In this document: positions 35,269-44,200 of the stretch, piece by piece
Layout: every line of letters starts with the position of its first letter
Position numbering within the stretch: the stretch's first letter is position 1
Source of the DNA: Clostridia bacterium
GTDB taxonomy: Bacteria; Bacillota; Clostridia; Oscillospirales; UBA644
Direction of reading: 5' to 3'
Assembly: GCA_017934975.1 (NCBI GenBank)
Contig: JAGBIM010000022.1
Span: 1 to 64,000 of the forward strand
DNA length: 64,000 nt
Position numbers and translations under genes: made by a program
Notes under the pieces: generated by a model
Databases searched by the model: none
What the model was told of the DNA's origin: nothing
The model's input: only the letters and a program-made list of their open reading frames with translations

Positions 35269-36210
35269 TTATTTTAAAGCGTCCGCCAAAGGAGTTACGT
35301 CAACGGGGGGATAGAGTTCGTCGTAATCGGGACCGAGGAAACAGCCGAAGGTGGCAACGTCGCGGAAGCCGAGGGCTTTATACTGCTCAATATCCTTCCG
35401 CATCCCCGCCTCGTCCAGATGAAATTCCTGAGGAGGTTTTTTCCACTTGGAGAAGAGGGAATTATCGTACCAATATTCCAGAACCTTGGCGTCTTCTTTT
35501 CCGAACCGTTCCATCAAAGGAGCGATCATCGCCTGTTCCCGTGCAATTCTCTCTGCGGCGTCCTCGGAATTTGCCACGTATTTTTCCATGGGTGCGTATT
35601 CCAGGAAAATATCGGGGTGCGCCTCGATCTTTTCGGGGAGAGCGAGACTGTCAAAATAAGCAAGATACGCCATTTTTGCATCGGGGATATGCTTTTTGAT
35701 CTCGGTCAGCATGGCGTTGAGCACCAAAAGCTGCTGATCGGAGGGGGAAAGATCCCGACAGTTGGGGCAATGACAATGCACGCTTTTTCCGTCGTCCATC
35801 CAGAAATAGAACCGATTGCCGCTGCGGTAAAGGGCCAGGGCCAGGTCCGCCGCCCGTTTTGCCACGTAATCCATGGCTTCGGGATTGGTCACGCAGAAGT
35901 TCCAATCGGCAGAGCGTTCTCCGTCCGCGTTTACACGGAAAAATTCGGGATGGGTTTCGAACAGATCGCGGGGAAGCAGGTATCCTGCCGCGTGGATTTC
36001 GTATTCGATCTCAAGCCCGCGTTCTGCCGCGCAATCGAGAAGAGCCCGATATTCGGGAGTCTTTAGGGATTCCAGCATGCTTTCAATGGACTTGACGGCG
36101 TGTTTACCGCCCCAAGGATGGATTCCCAGGGCGGAAATTCCCGCATCGGCCATACGGTCGATCCAGGCTTTGGTTAACTCTTCGGGATGAATCAGAATCT
36201 GACTTCTCAT
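35269..36210 (-). CDS. DUF4838-type glycoside hydrolase-like protein
   Basis: The protein has 313 aa without a signal peptide. Key motifs are LEIEYEIHAAGYLLPRDLF, FCVTNPEAMDYVAKRAADLA, FYFWMDDGKSVHCHCPNCRD and IFLEYAPM. The CHCPNC cluster followed by LSPSDQ occurs in DUF4838 proteins, which resemble alpha-glucuronidase-type TIM barrels. Hydrolysis of a sugar-acid glycoside is possible but unproven. It lies 11 nt after the Gfo/Idh/MocA gene, so the two probably act on the same sugar. Confidence 0.72.
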   Translation of the reverse strand: MRSQILIHPEELTKAWIDRMADAGISALGIHPWGGKHAVKSIESMLESLKTPEYRALLDCAAERGLEIEYEIHAAGYLLPRDLFETHPEFFRVNADGERSADWNFCVTNPEAMDYVAKRAADLALALYRSGNRFYFWMDDGKSVHCHCPNCRDLSPSDQQLLVLNAMLTEIKKHIPDAKMAYLAYFDSLALPEKIEAHPDIFLEYAPMEKYVANSEDAAERIAREQAMIAPLMERFGKEDAKVLEYWYDNSLFSKWKKPPQEFHLDEAGMRKDIEQYKALGFRDVATFGCFLGPDYDELYPPVDVTPLADALK

Positions 36211-36221
36211 AATAAGCTCCT

Positions 36222-37196
36222 TTATTTTTGATCTGCGGGATATACGATTCCCACAGACTTACGTACTGCATCCAAAATACGGAACGCGTTGAAAAATGCG
36301 GTTCCGTCGGTTTCGTCCCTCCGTGCCAAGGCGTCGGCGAAGGCCTCGCATTCGTAGACCATATCGTTCTTCTCCGTGTACGGCGCATAGGCTTTGTACG
36401 CACCCGAACGGAAGAAAATTTCAATTTTGCGGGGGGTGGAAATGGCGTCAATCACCATCGTACCCTCTTCCCCCTGAATCTCGCAGGCGCGGCTTGCGGT
36501 GGAAATTTTCGAATAATTCAGCGTGACGAGGAATCCGTCGTAGGTCATAACCGTACAGCCAACACCGTCCACGCCCCCGTCCACGGGAATCCCGAAACCC
36601 GAAACGGATTCGGGAACGCCAAACAGTTCCAGAGCAGGATAAAGACAGTATACGCCCAGATCCAGCAGCGCTCCGTTGGAAAACTCCGCCTTGAAGGTGT
36701 TCACGTCTTCCCCGCGCTTGTGGGCATCGTAACGGCTGGAATACTTGGAAAAATCAAAGCGGACGTTGCGAATGGGACCCAAATCGGCAAGATGCTCTTT
36801 CATCAAAGAATAGGCCGGCATCCAACGGGATTTATATGCCTCGGCAAGATAAGTACCGTTGCGTTTTGCACAGGCAACCATAGCCTCTACCTCACGAAGA
36901 TTGGAGGCCAACGGTTTTTCGCACAGAACCGGAATCTTGCGTTCCAGGAAAAACAAAGTCTGTTCACAATGCAACGCGTTCGGAGACGCAATATATACGG
37001 CATCTACTTCCTTTGCAAGATCTTCAAGGGTCGAGCAAACACAAGGGATACGGTGTTTTTTCGCAAAGGTCTCCCCCTTCGTCTTGCTGCGGGAATAAAT
37101 CGCTTTGGGTAGCGTTTTGGGGCACTGAGTCAGGGCCTGCGCCATCTTCTCCGCAATCTCCGAGGTTCCGATCAAGCCGAATCGAATTCGGTTCAT
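36222..37196 (-). CDS. Gfo/Idh/MocA family oxidoreductase
   Basis: I chose the ATG at 37196 (324 aa), preceded by AAGGAG. The N-terminal Rossmann motif is IRFGLIGTSEIAEKMAQAL. The family EKP motif is in VLCEKPLASN, and the substrate-domain motifs GALLDLGVYCLYP and EGTMVIDAISTPRKI are present. It should oxidise or reduce a sugar or sugar acid with NAD(P). Its 5' end overlaps the 3' part of the NfeD-like frame. Confidence 0.87.
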   Translation of the reverse strand: MNRIRFGLIGTSEIAEKMAQALTQCPKTLPKAIYSRSKTKGETFAKKHRIPCVCSTLEDLAKEVDAVYIASPNALHCEQTLFFLERKIPVLCEKPLASNLREVEAMVACAKRNGTYLAEAYKSRWMPAYSLMKEHLADLGPIRNVRFDFSKYSSRYDAHKRGEDVNTFKAEFSNGALLDLGVYCLYPALELFGVPESVSGFGIPVDGGVDGVGCTVMTYDGFLVTLNYSKISTASRACEIQGEEGTMVIDAISTPRKIEIFFRSGAYKAYAPYTEKNDMVYECEAFADALARRDETDGTAFFNAFRILDAVRKSVGIVYPADQK

Positions 37197-37467
37197 GATT
37201 TCCATCTCCTTGCAGTTCATCCATCGTATCGGCACACCGAACCTCACGAATCCAGCCGCGACAAAGCCAAATCAAGCCACCGGCACAAAAGACCGCAAGA
37301 AAGCATTGCACCCAAAGAGGAATCGAAAAAAACGATAGAACCAGCCCAAAAGCGGCTCCCACGGAGCAAAAAACGGCGTAATATCGCAAAAACATCATTT
37401 CCGCAAAGGCAAGCAACACGGTCAGACACAGCCATACGAGGGATAAATTTTCGGTTAAAACATCCAT
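37024..37467 (-). CDS. NfeD-like membrane protein, C-terminally truncated
   Basis: A strong AGGAGG precedes the ATG at 37467. Residues 1-70 hold three hydrophobic segments (LVWLCLTVLLAFAEMMFL, AVFCSVGAAFGLVLSFF, VQCFLAVFCAGGLIWLC), the arrangement of NfeD-family proteins. The expected OB-fold domain is absent. After residue ~78 the frame runs out of phase through the start of the Gfo/Idh/MocA gene and stops at 37024, with low-complexity sequence. It is probably a truncated gene that still supplies the promoter and leader for the operon. Confidence 0.45.
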   Translation of the reverse strand: MDVLTENLSLVWLCLTVLLAFAEMMFLRYYAVFCSVGAAFGLVLSFFSIPLWVQCFLAVFCAGGLIWLCRGWIREVRCADTMDELQGDGNHEPNSIRLDRNLGDCGEDGAGPDSVPQNATQSDLFPQQDEGGDLCEKTPYPLCLLDP

Positions 37468-37520
37468 AAAGACAACCTCCTCACGACCAGAATATGCCCG
37501 TCCCGCGGAAGGTATGTCTC

Positions 37521-37549
37521 ATTATAACATAGAACAAATAAAATGTCAA
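37521..37549 (-). promoter_or_regulatory. Promoter of the NfeD-like/Gfo/DUF4838 operon
   Basis: Minus strand TTGACA (37549-37544), 17 bp, TATAAT (37526-37521). Confidence 0.8.
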
Positions 37550-37618
37550 GACAGAACCGCAACGCATAAAATGGATTGAGCCGAAAAGGCTACTACGAGT
37601 TGAAAAAGAGGGATTTTT

Positions 37619-37837
37619 ATGAGTACGAGATGTCTCGGCGTACGGTCGGTGACTTACGCGCAGAAAGCCAGAGATGTCCTGACCGCAAACGGCGTTGCCT
37701 GCCGAATCCTGCGTCAGAACCGAATTTCGGGATGCGGGTGGTGCGTTGCCCTGTCCGCCGCAAGCATACCGAAGGCAGAGGCTCTGTTGCGGGAAAACGG
37801 CGTAAAAACCACGGGAGAATATTATGATCTATCTTGA
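37619..37837 (+). CDS. DUF3343 protein (putative Se/S carrier-like)
   Basis: This 72-aa protein has the DUF3343 pattern: VRSVTYAQKARDVLTANGV, ACRILRQNR and SGCGWCVALS with paired Cys, then AEALLRENGVKTTGEYY. The family is described as putative Se/S carrier proteins that bind the persulfide or selenide from a partner desulfurase. It overlaps the start of the cysteine desulfurase by 14 bp, which fits this partnership. Confidence 0.8.
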   Translation: MSTRCLGVRSVTYAQKARDVLTANGVACRILRQNRISGCGWCVALSAASIPKAEALLRENGVKTTGEYYDLS

Positions 37838-38960
37838 TAACGCGGCCTCGTCCCACCCGAAACCCTTGGAAGTTCTCCGTGCCGTATCCCGTCAACTGCG
37901 GGAAAACGGCGCAAATCCCGGTCGAAGCGGGCACAGAATGTCCGCAGACGCCTCGGAAACGGTTTATCGCACGCGGGCCCTTTTGGCGCAAGAATTCGGA
38001 ACGGACCCGGAAACGGTATTGTTCACGCAAAACACGACGGATGCAATCAACCGTGCCCTCAAAGGGCTTTTGCAAAAGGGAGATCACGTGGTGATTTCCG
38101 ATCTGGAACACAACTCCGTCTTGCGTCCCTTGGTTGCGTTGCGCGAAAAAGGGATTGAATTCGACGTGGCGCAAACAACCGAAAACGAAGAGGAAACCGT
38201 AAACAATTTTCAACAAAAAATAAAATCAAACACCAAATTGATATTCTGCACCCACGCCTCCAACGTGACGGGACAGATTCTTCCCGTTCACGCCGTCGGA
38301 GCCCTTTGTCGCCGTTACGGGATCCTCTTCGGCGTGGACGGAGCGCAGACCGCAGGCGTTGAGTCCTACGATCTCAAACGAGACCCGATCGACCTTCTTT
38401 GCATTCCCGGTCATAAGGGATTGTTAGGCCCGCAAGGGACGGGCGCGTTGATTTTATCGAGGCCATTGGATTTACTCCCCATAACGGAGGGAGGCACGGG
38501 GACGGACTCTTTGCTGGAAGCGCAACCGAAGATCTTCCCCGAGGGATACGAAAGCGGTACGCTGAACACTCCGGGCATTGCGGGGCTTGGCGAGGGGGTG
38601 CGGTTTATCCGAAAATACCGGGAAGCGATCCGGCGGCACGAAGGAAACCTCCGAAACCTGTTTTTGTCCGAAATGGAAACAATTCCACAATTCTGCATCT
38701 TGTCGCCCGTCGGGGAAAGCGTCGGCACCGTTGCAATCAATCATATCTCCTCACACTCGGAAGAACTCTGCCGTTTTCTGGATCAGTCGGGATTCTGTAC
38801 CCGCGGTGGGTATCATTGCTCGGCTCTGGCGCACAAAAAACTCAAAACCGAGGCGCAAGGGGCCTTACGGATCAGCTTCGGATACCGAAATACGGAACAG
38901 GACGTGCACGAATGTATAAGAATTTTGAAGATTTATCAAAATAATTGTGTACGTACTTGA
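37824..38960 (+). CDS. Class V aminotransferase / cysteine desulfurase
   Basis: The protein has 378 aa. YLDNAASSHPKP begins the fold; HASNVTGQILPV, FGVDGAQTAGV and IPGHKGLLGPQGTG (with the PLP lysine) follow. The active-site Cys region near RGGYHCSALAHK resembles SufS-type desulfurases. The TIGR01977-type group is often coded beside DUF3343, as here, and is thought to supply sulfur or selenium. No selD or molybdenum-hydroxylase gene is in the window, so the acceptor is open. Confidence 0.88.
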   Translation: MIYLDNAASSHPKPLEVLRAVSRQLRENGANPGRSGHRMSADASETVYRTRALLAQEFGTDPETVLFTQNTTDAINRALKGLLQKGDHVVISDLEHNSVLRPLVALREKGIEFDVAQTTENEEETVNNFQQKIKSNTKLIFCTHASNVTGQILPVHAVGALCRRYGILFGVDGAQTAGVESYDLKRDPIDLLCIPGHKGLLGPQGTGALILSRPLDLLPITEGGTGTDSLLEAQPKIFPEGYESGTLNTPGIAGLGEGVRFIRKYREAIRRHEGNLRNLFLSEMETIPQFCILSPVGESVGTVAINHISSHSEELCRFLDQSGFCTRGGYHCSALAHKKLKTEAQGALRISFGYRNTEQDVHECIRILKIYQNNCVRT

Positions 38961-38985
38961 TTTTTTCCCGGTTTACTGGTAAAAT
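38957..38985 (+). promoter_or_regulatory. Promoter of the cdaA operon
   Basis: TTGATT (38957-38962), 17 bp, TAAAAT (38980-38985); it overlaps the csd stop codon. The palindrome ATCTATATAGAT (38999-39010) and a GGTGAAC/GTTCGCC hairpin lie in the leader. Confidence 0.55.
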
Positions 38986-39076
38986 GAAATTGTATAATAT
39001 CTATATAGATTATTTGGGTGAACTTGCGAAGAGCACGTTCGCCGCTTCATAAATCAGAAAATCGGGGGACGTCGTT

Positions 39077-39943
39077 ATGCTGGAATTTTTCCGATCCATC
39101 GGGGACTTTATCGTAACCACGGTGCAGAATTTCATGTGGCAAGATCTGATCGACATAGCTTTCGTGGCGATCATCATCTACTACGTGCTGAAATTCATCC
39201 GTGATACGCGGGCTGCACAGCTTTTGAAGGGAATCATTCTTCTGATCGTCTTCTTCCAGGTTGCAAAATTTCTCAATCTGGAGGCCACGTCCTTTATCCT
39301 GAACAGCACCCTGGAATTCGGGCTTTTGGCCATTCTGATCGTATTCCAACCGGAGCTTCGAAGCCTTCTGGAGCGCATCGGACGGACGGGAAAAGGAAAA
39401 GGTCTTCCCTTCTTTGCCACGGAGAAGAAGCAGTCCGACGGGGAAATTGACGATAACATCAACAACATTGTGGACGCCGTAACGAATATGTCCGCAACGA
39501 AAACCGGCGCACTGATCGTGATTGAACGCAACACGAAGTTGGGCGAAGTGATCAATACGGGAACGAAAGTGGACTCCGCCGTGGTTTGCGACGTAATCCT
39601 GAACATTTTCTATCCGAAAGCTCCTCTGCACGACGGTGCCGCAATCCTGCGGGACGGCCGTATCGTTGCCGCCGGATGCTTCCTCCCTCTGACCACGAAG
39701 AAATTCGACAATGATCTTGGAACCCGACACAGAGCGGGAATCGGGGTCAGTGAAATCTCCGACTCGGTAGTTATTCTCGTCTCGGAAGAAACCGGAATCA
39801 TCTCGGTAGCACAGGAAGGAAACCTTACTCGCCGCCTGACACCCGCCGCCCTGAAAGCGTTACTGCAAAAGGAACTGAAACCCGACGAGAAAAAGGAAAA
39901 GCCCACCTTGCAAAATCTGTGGAAAGGACGGAACAAACAATGA
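39077..39943 (+). CDS. cdaA: Diadenylate cyclase CdaA
   Basis: The protein has 288 aa: three N-terminal membrane segments (residues ~20-95) and a DAC domain with PLHDGAAIL and GTRHRAGIG, the catalytic DGA and RHR motifs. It makes cyclic di-AMP from two ATP at the membrane, controlling potassium, osmolarity and wall homeostasis. It overlaps cdaR by 4 bp. The usual third gene, glmM, is not here; an FAD oxidoreductase follows instead. Confidence 0.96.
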   Translation: MLEFFRSIGDFIVTTVQNFMWQDLIDIAFVAIIIYYVLKFIRDTRAAQLLKGIILLIVFFQVAKFLNLEATSFILNSTLEFGLLAILIVFQPELRSLLERIGRTGKGKGLPFFATEKKQSDGEIDDNINNIVDAVTNMSATKTGALIVIERNTKLGEVINTGTKVDSAVVCDVILNIFYPKAPLHDGAAILRDGRIVAAGCFLPLTTKKFDNDLGTRHRAGIGVSEISDSVVILVSEETGIISVAQEGNLTRRLTPAALKALLQKELKPDEKKEKPTLQNLWKGRNKQ

Positions 39944-41220
39944 GCGAAAAGAAAAATCTTGCAACCCGCGTTTCCGCATTGCTTCGCAAAAACAGTTTCC
40001 TGAAGATCCTTTCCGTTCTTTTGGCGGTGATTTTCTGGATCTATATCCTTTACGTTCTGAACCCCGTAAACGATAAGGAGTTTAACCGTATTTCCGTCGA
40101 CCTTGCTTACGAAGGCTCCATCCCGGAACGAAACGGACTGATGCACCTTCTGTCTGACACGAACCTGTCCATCTACGTAAAGGTTTCCGGCTCCCGTTCG
40201 GAACTGATGAACGTTTCCGAAGCGGACATTCGGGCCACGCTGAACCTGAATCCCATCACGAGAGAAGGAACTCACAGTGTTGCGGTTTCGGTCAGCACGG
40301 GAAACAAAGATCTGAAAATCGTAGATTACGATCCAAAAAACTTCACCATTGAATTTGCCTCGGTTTCCAGCAGAACCATTCCCGTGGACTTGCAGGCATC
40401 GGGATCGCTTCCCGACGGATATTTTATCGAGCAATCCGGCATCTCCCCCACGGAAATTACCGTTACGGGTCCCGCAACCACGGTAGCGTCCATTGATAAG
40501 GCCTACGTATCGGTCCCCTTAACCAACGTAAAAGAAAACATTTCGGGCGAATTCGATATTTCGCTGGTAAACAAAAACGGGGAAAACGTGGACCGTAGGT
40601 TCCTAACCATTGCAAACGACGTGAAAAAGGCAGAAGCAAATCTTACGGTTCAATACCGCAAAGACATGGAAGCCACGGTGAACGTCATCAATTCCTCCGG
40701 AGGCAACGAGTCCGATTATATCACAGTCACCCTGGACACCCAGACCATTCAAGGAACGGGAAACGAAAAGGAACTGGCGGGCATTGAAAAATTCTCCGTG
40801 GGCACCATCGACACGTCCACCATCAAGGAAAGCGGAACCGTTACGCTGACCCTGCCCCAAAAGGAAGGTGTCGTGCTCAACAAAGAGCAGGTTATAGCCA
40901 CCGTTGAAGTTGCGCCGGAAACGGGAACGAAAGAAATTCTGTTCAAGGCCACCGACATTACGATCAACAATATGCCCCAGGGAACGGTGGGAGAGGTTAC
41001 CGCCTCTGCCCGTATTCGGATCCGCGCCAAGACGTCGGATCTGGAACTGCTGACGTCGGAAACGCTGAAATGTCAGGTAGATTATACCGACCGCACGGAC
41101 GATGGATCCTATCCCATTATCGTTTACGCAACCACGGGAAGCACGACGAGCTTTGGCGTCGTGGGCTCCTATTTCTTGACGGAAAGCCAAGTGACGGTCC
41201 ATGAAATCGGTCTTCATTAA
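39940..41220 (+). CDS. cdaR: YbbR-domain regulator of CdaA
   Basis: The ATG at 39940 overlaps the cdaA stop (ATGA) and gives 426 aa. One membrane span near residues 21-40 (ILSVLLAVIFWIYILYVLN) precedes several YbbR repeats (IPVDLQASGSLPDGYFIEQS, ISPTEITVTGPATTVASIDK). CdaR binds and modulates CdaA on the outer face of the membrane. Its 3' end overlaps the next gene by 20 bp. Confidence 0.9.
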   Translation: MSEKKNLATRVSALLRKNSFLKILSVLLAVIFWIYILYVLNPVNDKEFNRISVDLAYEGSIPERNGLMHLLSDTNLSIYVKVSGSRSELMNVSEADIRATLNLNPITREGTHSVAVSVSTGNKDLKIVDYDPKNFTIEFASVSSRTIPVDLQASGSLPDGYFIEQSGISPTEITVTGPATTVASIDKAYVSVPLTNVKENISGEFDISLVNKNGENVDRRFLTIANDVKKAEANLTVQYRKDMEATVNVINSSGGNESDYITVTLDTQTIQGTGNEKELAGIEKFSVGTIDTSTIKESGTVTLTLPQKEGVVLNKEQVIATVEVAPETGTKEILFKATDITINNMPQGTVGEVTASARIRIRAKTSDLELLTSETLKCQVDYTDRTDDGSYPIIVYATTGSTTSFGVVGSYFLTESQVTVHEIGLH

Positions 41221-42730
41221 CGATTTTCGCGCCTCCGTAGACTGTTCGGAAGAGCAGGTTTTAGCGAGGGCAAAGAAAGAATACGGTCTCCCCTCCCACA
41301 CGAAAGCATACGTTTACCGCAGATCGTTGGATACGCGAAAGGATCGCTTTTCTTTCGTCTATACCGTTGCCTTTGAAACCGATCGGGAGGACTCCCGCTT
41401 TCGCACGGTTCCGAGTTATACGCTTCCGCAAAGGATCGAAAAAGGCAAAACGGTTCCCGTCGTCGGATTCGGTCCTGCAGGGATGTTCTGCGCCTGGTTG
41501 TTGGCAAAATGCGGATGCAAGCCTTTGGTGATCGAGCGAGGACGGGCCGTAGACGAGCGTGTCAAGGACGTGGAATCTTTTTGGAACGGTGCCGAACTGA
41601 ACCCCGAATCAAACGTACAGTTTGGGGAGGGGGGCGCAGGAACCTTTTCCGACGGGAAGTTGACCACGCGGATTCACGATCCCCGTTGTCGCACCGTACT
41701 GGAGACCTTCGTGCAATACGGAGCCCCAAAGGAAATATTGTCCCTGGCAAAGCCCCACATCGGCACGGACAATCTGCAGAAAATCGTAAAGGCCCTGCGG
41801 GAAGAAATTATAAAACTGGGCGGCGAGGTTCGCTTTGAAACGAAACTGACCGATATCCGAATCGAAAACGGCACCTTGAAACAGATCTTTCTGAACGGAG
41901 AGGCTTTTGATACCGATATTGCGGTCCTGGCCATCGGAAACGGCGCGGAAGACACGTATAAAATGCTCTTGCGAAATCCCTTAGCCATTGAAAAAAAGCC
42001 CTTTTCCGTGGGGTTTCGCACGGAACACAGTCAGGATGCGCTGAATCACCGTATTTACGGGAAATATTACGGAAACGCAAATCTCGGTCCTGCAGATTAT
42101 CTGTTCAGCCACGTAACGGACAAGTCCAACGGAACGGCAGTATACTCATTTTGCATGTGTCCGGGCGGTCGCGTCGTCAACGCATCTTCCCTGCCAAACC
42201 GTCTGGTGACAAACGGCATGAGTTATTTTTCCCGAGACGGGAGAAACGCAAACGCGGCCATTCTCGCCTCGGTTCATCCCTCCTCGCCCGAGGAAGGATT
42301 GGCGTTGCAAAAACAGATCGAATCTGCCGCATGGAAGGTGGCCCAAGGATTGGGCCCCGCCACAACGGGAAAAGATTTTCTGAATAAACAAACCCCAAAC
42401 AAATTGAGCGGTCCCGACGCAACCTTCTGCCCCGGAGTCCGACCTTACGATATCAACGAACTGTTCCCCCCGAAAATCGCCGCACGGCTGCGGGAAGGCT
42501 TTGCAAAATTCCAAGAACGGATTTTGGGAAACGAACCCGCCTTGCTGACCGCCCCCGAAACCAGGACCTCTGCCCCGTTGCGCATTTTACGGGATGAAAG
42601 CACGCTGCAATCCGCTCTTTGCAAGGGGCTTTATCCTTGCGGAGAAGGTGCGGGATACGCGGGAGGCATTATGTCCTCCGCCGTGGACGGGCTGCGGGTA
42701 GCGGAACAGATACTGGAGACGTTGCAATGA
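41201..42730 (+). CDS. COG2509-like FAD-dependent oxidoreductase
   Basis: The protein has 509 aa and starts inside the end of cdaR. An N-terminal ~90-residue domain (RRSLDTRKDRFSFVYTVAF) precedes the FAD-binding VPVVGFGPAGMFCAWLLAK. VQFGEGGAGTFSDGKLTTR and the C-terminal YPCGEGAGYAGGIMSSAVDG are typical of the COG2509 family of uncharacterised NAD-utilising dehydrogenases. It is 4-bp coupled to an RseC-like gene. The substrate is unknown. Confidence 0.85.
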   Translation: MKSVFINDFRASVDCSEEQVLARAKKEYGLPSHTKAYVYRRSLDTRKDRFSFVYTVAFETDREDSRFRTVPSYTLPQRIEKGKTVPVVGFGPAGMFCAWLLAKCGCKPLVIERGRAVDERVKDVESFWNGAELNPESNVQFGEGGAGTFSDGKLTTRIHDPRCRTVLETFVQYGAPKEILSLAKPHIGTDNLQKIVKALREEIIKLGGEVRFETKLTDIRIENGTLKQIFLNGEAFDTDIAVLAIGNGAEDTYKMLLRNPLAIEKKPFSVGFRTEHSQDALNHRIYGKYYGNANLGPADYLFSHVTDKSNGTAVYSFCMCPGGRVVNASSLPNRLVTNGMSYFSRDGRNANAAILASVHPSSPEEGLALQKQIESAAWKVAQGLGPATTGKDFLNKQTPNKLSGPDATFCPGVRPYDINELFPPKIAARLREGFAKFQERILGNEPALLTAPETRTSAPLRILRDESTLQSALCKGLYPCGEGAGYAGGIMSSAVDGLRVAEQILETLQ

Positions 42731-43140
42731 GAGTCACGGGAAAAGTAGTAAAAATCGAAGAGAACCTTGCATTTGTTGAAGCTTCCAGACCTGCCTCCTG
42801 CGAGCATTGCGCAAACTCCGCCCTTTGCAACAAGAGGAACGTGGAGATTCACGCGCACAACGACATCGGTGCGGAAGCGGGAGATTGGGTGGAGGTGGAA
42901 ACGAACGAGGGAAAGGACGCCTATCGGATCCTTGCGTACATTTTCCTGACGCCCATTGCCATTCTGCTTTTGGCATGTTATCTTTTCACGATTTCCCCCT
43001 GGCTTACGCTGATTGCCCTTCCTTTAACGGCAATTTATTACGTGATTTTGCGTAAAATTAACGCAAACCATCCCATCCGAGCCCGCATCGTTGCACCTGC
43101 GACGGAACCGCAAAGCTGTTCGGACCTCGTACAAAAATAA
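42727..43140 (+). CDS. RseC/MucC-like (SoxR-reducing system) protein
   Basis: The ATG at 42727 overlaps the previous stop (ATGA); the protein has 137 aa. The N-terminal part has the Cys cluster CEHCANSALC, followed by DWVEVETNEG. Two membrane spans lie at about residues 72-110 (ILAYIFLTPIAILLLACYLF, SPWLTLIALPLTAIYYVIL). RseC proteins accompany SoxR-reducing or Rnf-type redox complexes. Here it is coded beside an FAD oxidoreductase, which suggests a redox role. Confidence 0.83.
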   Translation: MRVTGKVVKIEENLAFVEASRPASCEHCANSALCNKRNVEIHAHNDIGAEAGDWVEVETNEGKDAYRILAYIFLTPIAILLLACYLFTISPWLTLIALPLTAIYYVILRKINANHPIRARIVAPATEPQSCSDLVQK

Positions 43141-43158
43141 TAGAACGGAGATACGATC

Positions 43159-44061
43159 ATGAGAGCACATATCAAGTCCTTTTGCCTGGAATTCGATTAT
43201 CCCGAAGAAGCGATCAAGTCCCTGCTTGCGGACTTTGACGCGCTGAAAAAAACGGAATATTATAATCTTTTCAAGGCATACGTGAATCTGTATAAAACCG
43301 ACGACGCATCCTTCGACCACGGCTATGCCCTGCGGGCAACGAAACTGATTTCCGAAAAAACGGGAATCAATCGTTATGCGTTGGATCTGCTTCTGTACAT
43401 TTGCCTTGCCAAGCATTGCCGAGAATTGTATGATCAGGCAGAATTGCCCGTCAAGGTTTATCACGACAGTATGCTGGACCTGAAATGGAAACTGATGGAA
43501 TGCAAAAAGGTACGCGGTGTATGGGGCTCCTTCGTCGCAAGCTGGTTCAGCCGCTTTTTTGATCTTTCCCGTTTCGCTCTGGGTCGGTTGCAGTTTGAGG
43601 ATGATCCCTGCATGGAATCCTACGAAAAGAACGGAATCAAGCTGAATCCCGGAGATTGGGTCATCGGCATACACATTCCCTCCGCAGGAAAACTGACCAT
43701 GGAAGCCTGCATGGACTCCCTTCGGCAGGCGGCGGAATTCTTTGCGGACCGTTTTCCCGACGGCGTTGTAAAATTCCGTTGTCATTCCTGGCTTCTGGCG
43801 GGGAATCACAAGGACTATCTTGCCCCCGAAACGGGCATCCGAAAATTTGCCGACCTGTTTGACGTTGTCACCGTCACACCCCATCCGGAAGGATACGACC
43901 TCTGGAGAATTTTCAACAAGGAATACAACGGCTCTACGGAAGGCTTTCCTGCGGAAACCTCTCTGCAGAGAGCGTATCTGAAGATGCTGGCCGACGGAAA
44001 CGCCCCCGAAACGGGCCTGGGTTATATCTTCATGAAAGACGGAGAAATTATCAATCGCTGA
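43159..44061 (+). CDS. Acyltransferase domain protein (DUF5596 / GNAT_C-like)
   Basis: The protein has 300 aa. A helical N-terminal half (RATKLISEKTGINRYALDLL, LYICLAKHCRELYD) precedes a GNAT-like C-terminal half (GDWVIGIHIPSAGKLTMEAC, FRCHSWLLAGNHKDYLAPET, GLGYIFMKDGEI). This pattern matches proteins annotated acyltransferase domain-containing, with a DUF5596 N-terminus and a GNAT_C domain. The substrate is unknown. It is the last gene of the cdaA operon. Confidence 0.75.
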   Translation: MRAHIKSFCLEFDYPEEAIKSLLADFDALKKTEYYNLFKAYVNLYKTDDASFDHGYALRATKLISEKTGINRYALDLLLYICLAKHCRELYDQAELPVKVYHDSMLDLKWKLMECKKVRGVWGSFVASWFSRFFDLSRFALGRLQFEDDPCMESYEKNGIKLNPGDWVIGIHIPSAGKLTMEACMDSLRQAAEFFADRFPDGVVKFRCHSWLLAGNHKDYLAPETGIRKFADLFDVVTVTPHPEGYDLWRIFNKEYNGSTEGFPAETSLQRAYLKMLADGNAPETGLGYIFMKDGEIINR

Positions 44062-44075
44062 AAAACGAAGAAATT

Positions 44076-44106
44076 GCCTCTCGGATTTGTCCGAGAGGCT
44101 TTTTTT
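44076..44106 (+). terminator. Terminator of the cdaA operon
   Basis: GCCTCTCGG, a 6-nt loop and CCGAGAGGC, then T7. Confidence 0.88.
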
Positions 44107-44110
44107 GACT

Positions 44111-44152
44111 AAAAAGCCATCCCCTTGCGGAAATTCGCAAGGGGATGGCTTT
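44111..44152 (-). terminator. Terminator of gdhA
   Basis: A 17-bp stem (AAAGCCATCCCCTTGCG and its complement) with a 6-nt loop; on the minus strand it is followed by TTTTTAGTC. Confidence 0.8.
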
Positions 44153-44200
44153 ATCAACCGTAAAACGGCGCTTTTTGCGCGGTATTGCGGGATGTTTTGA

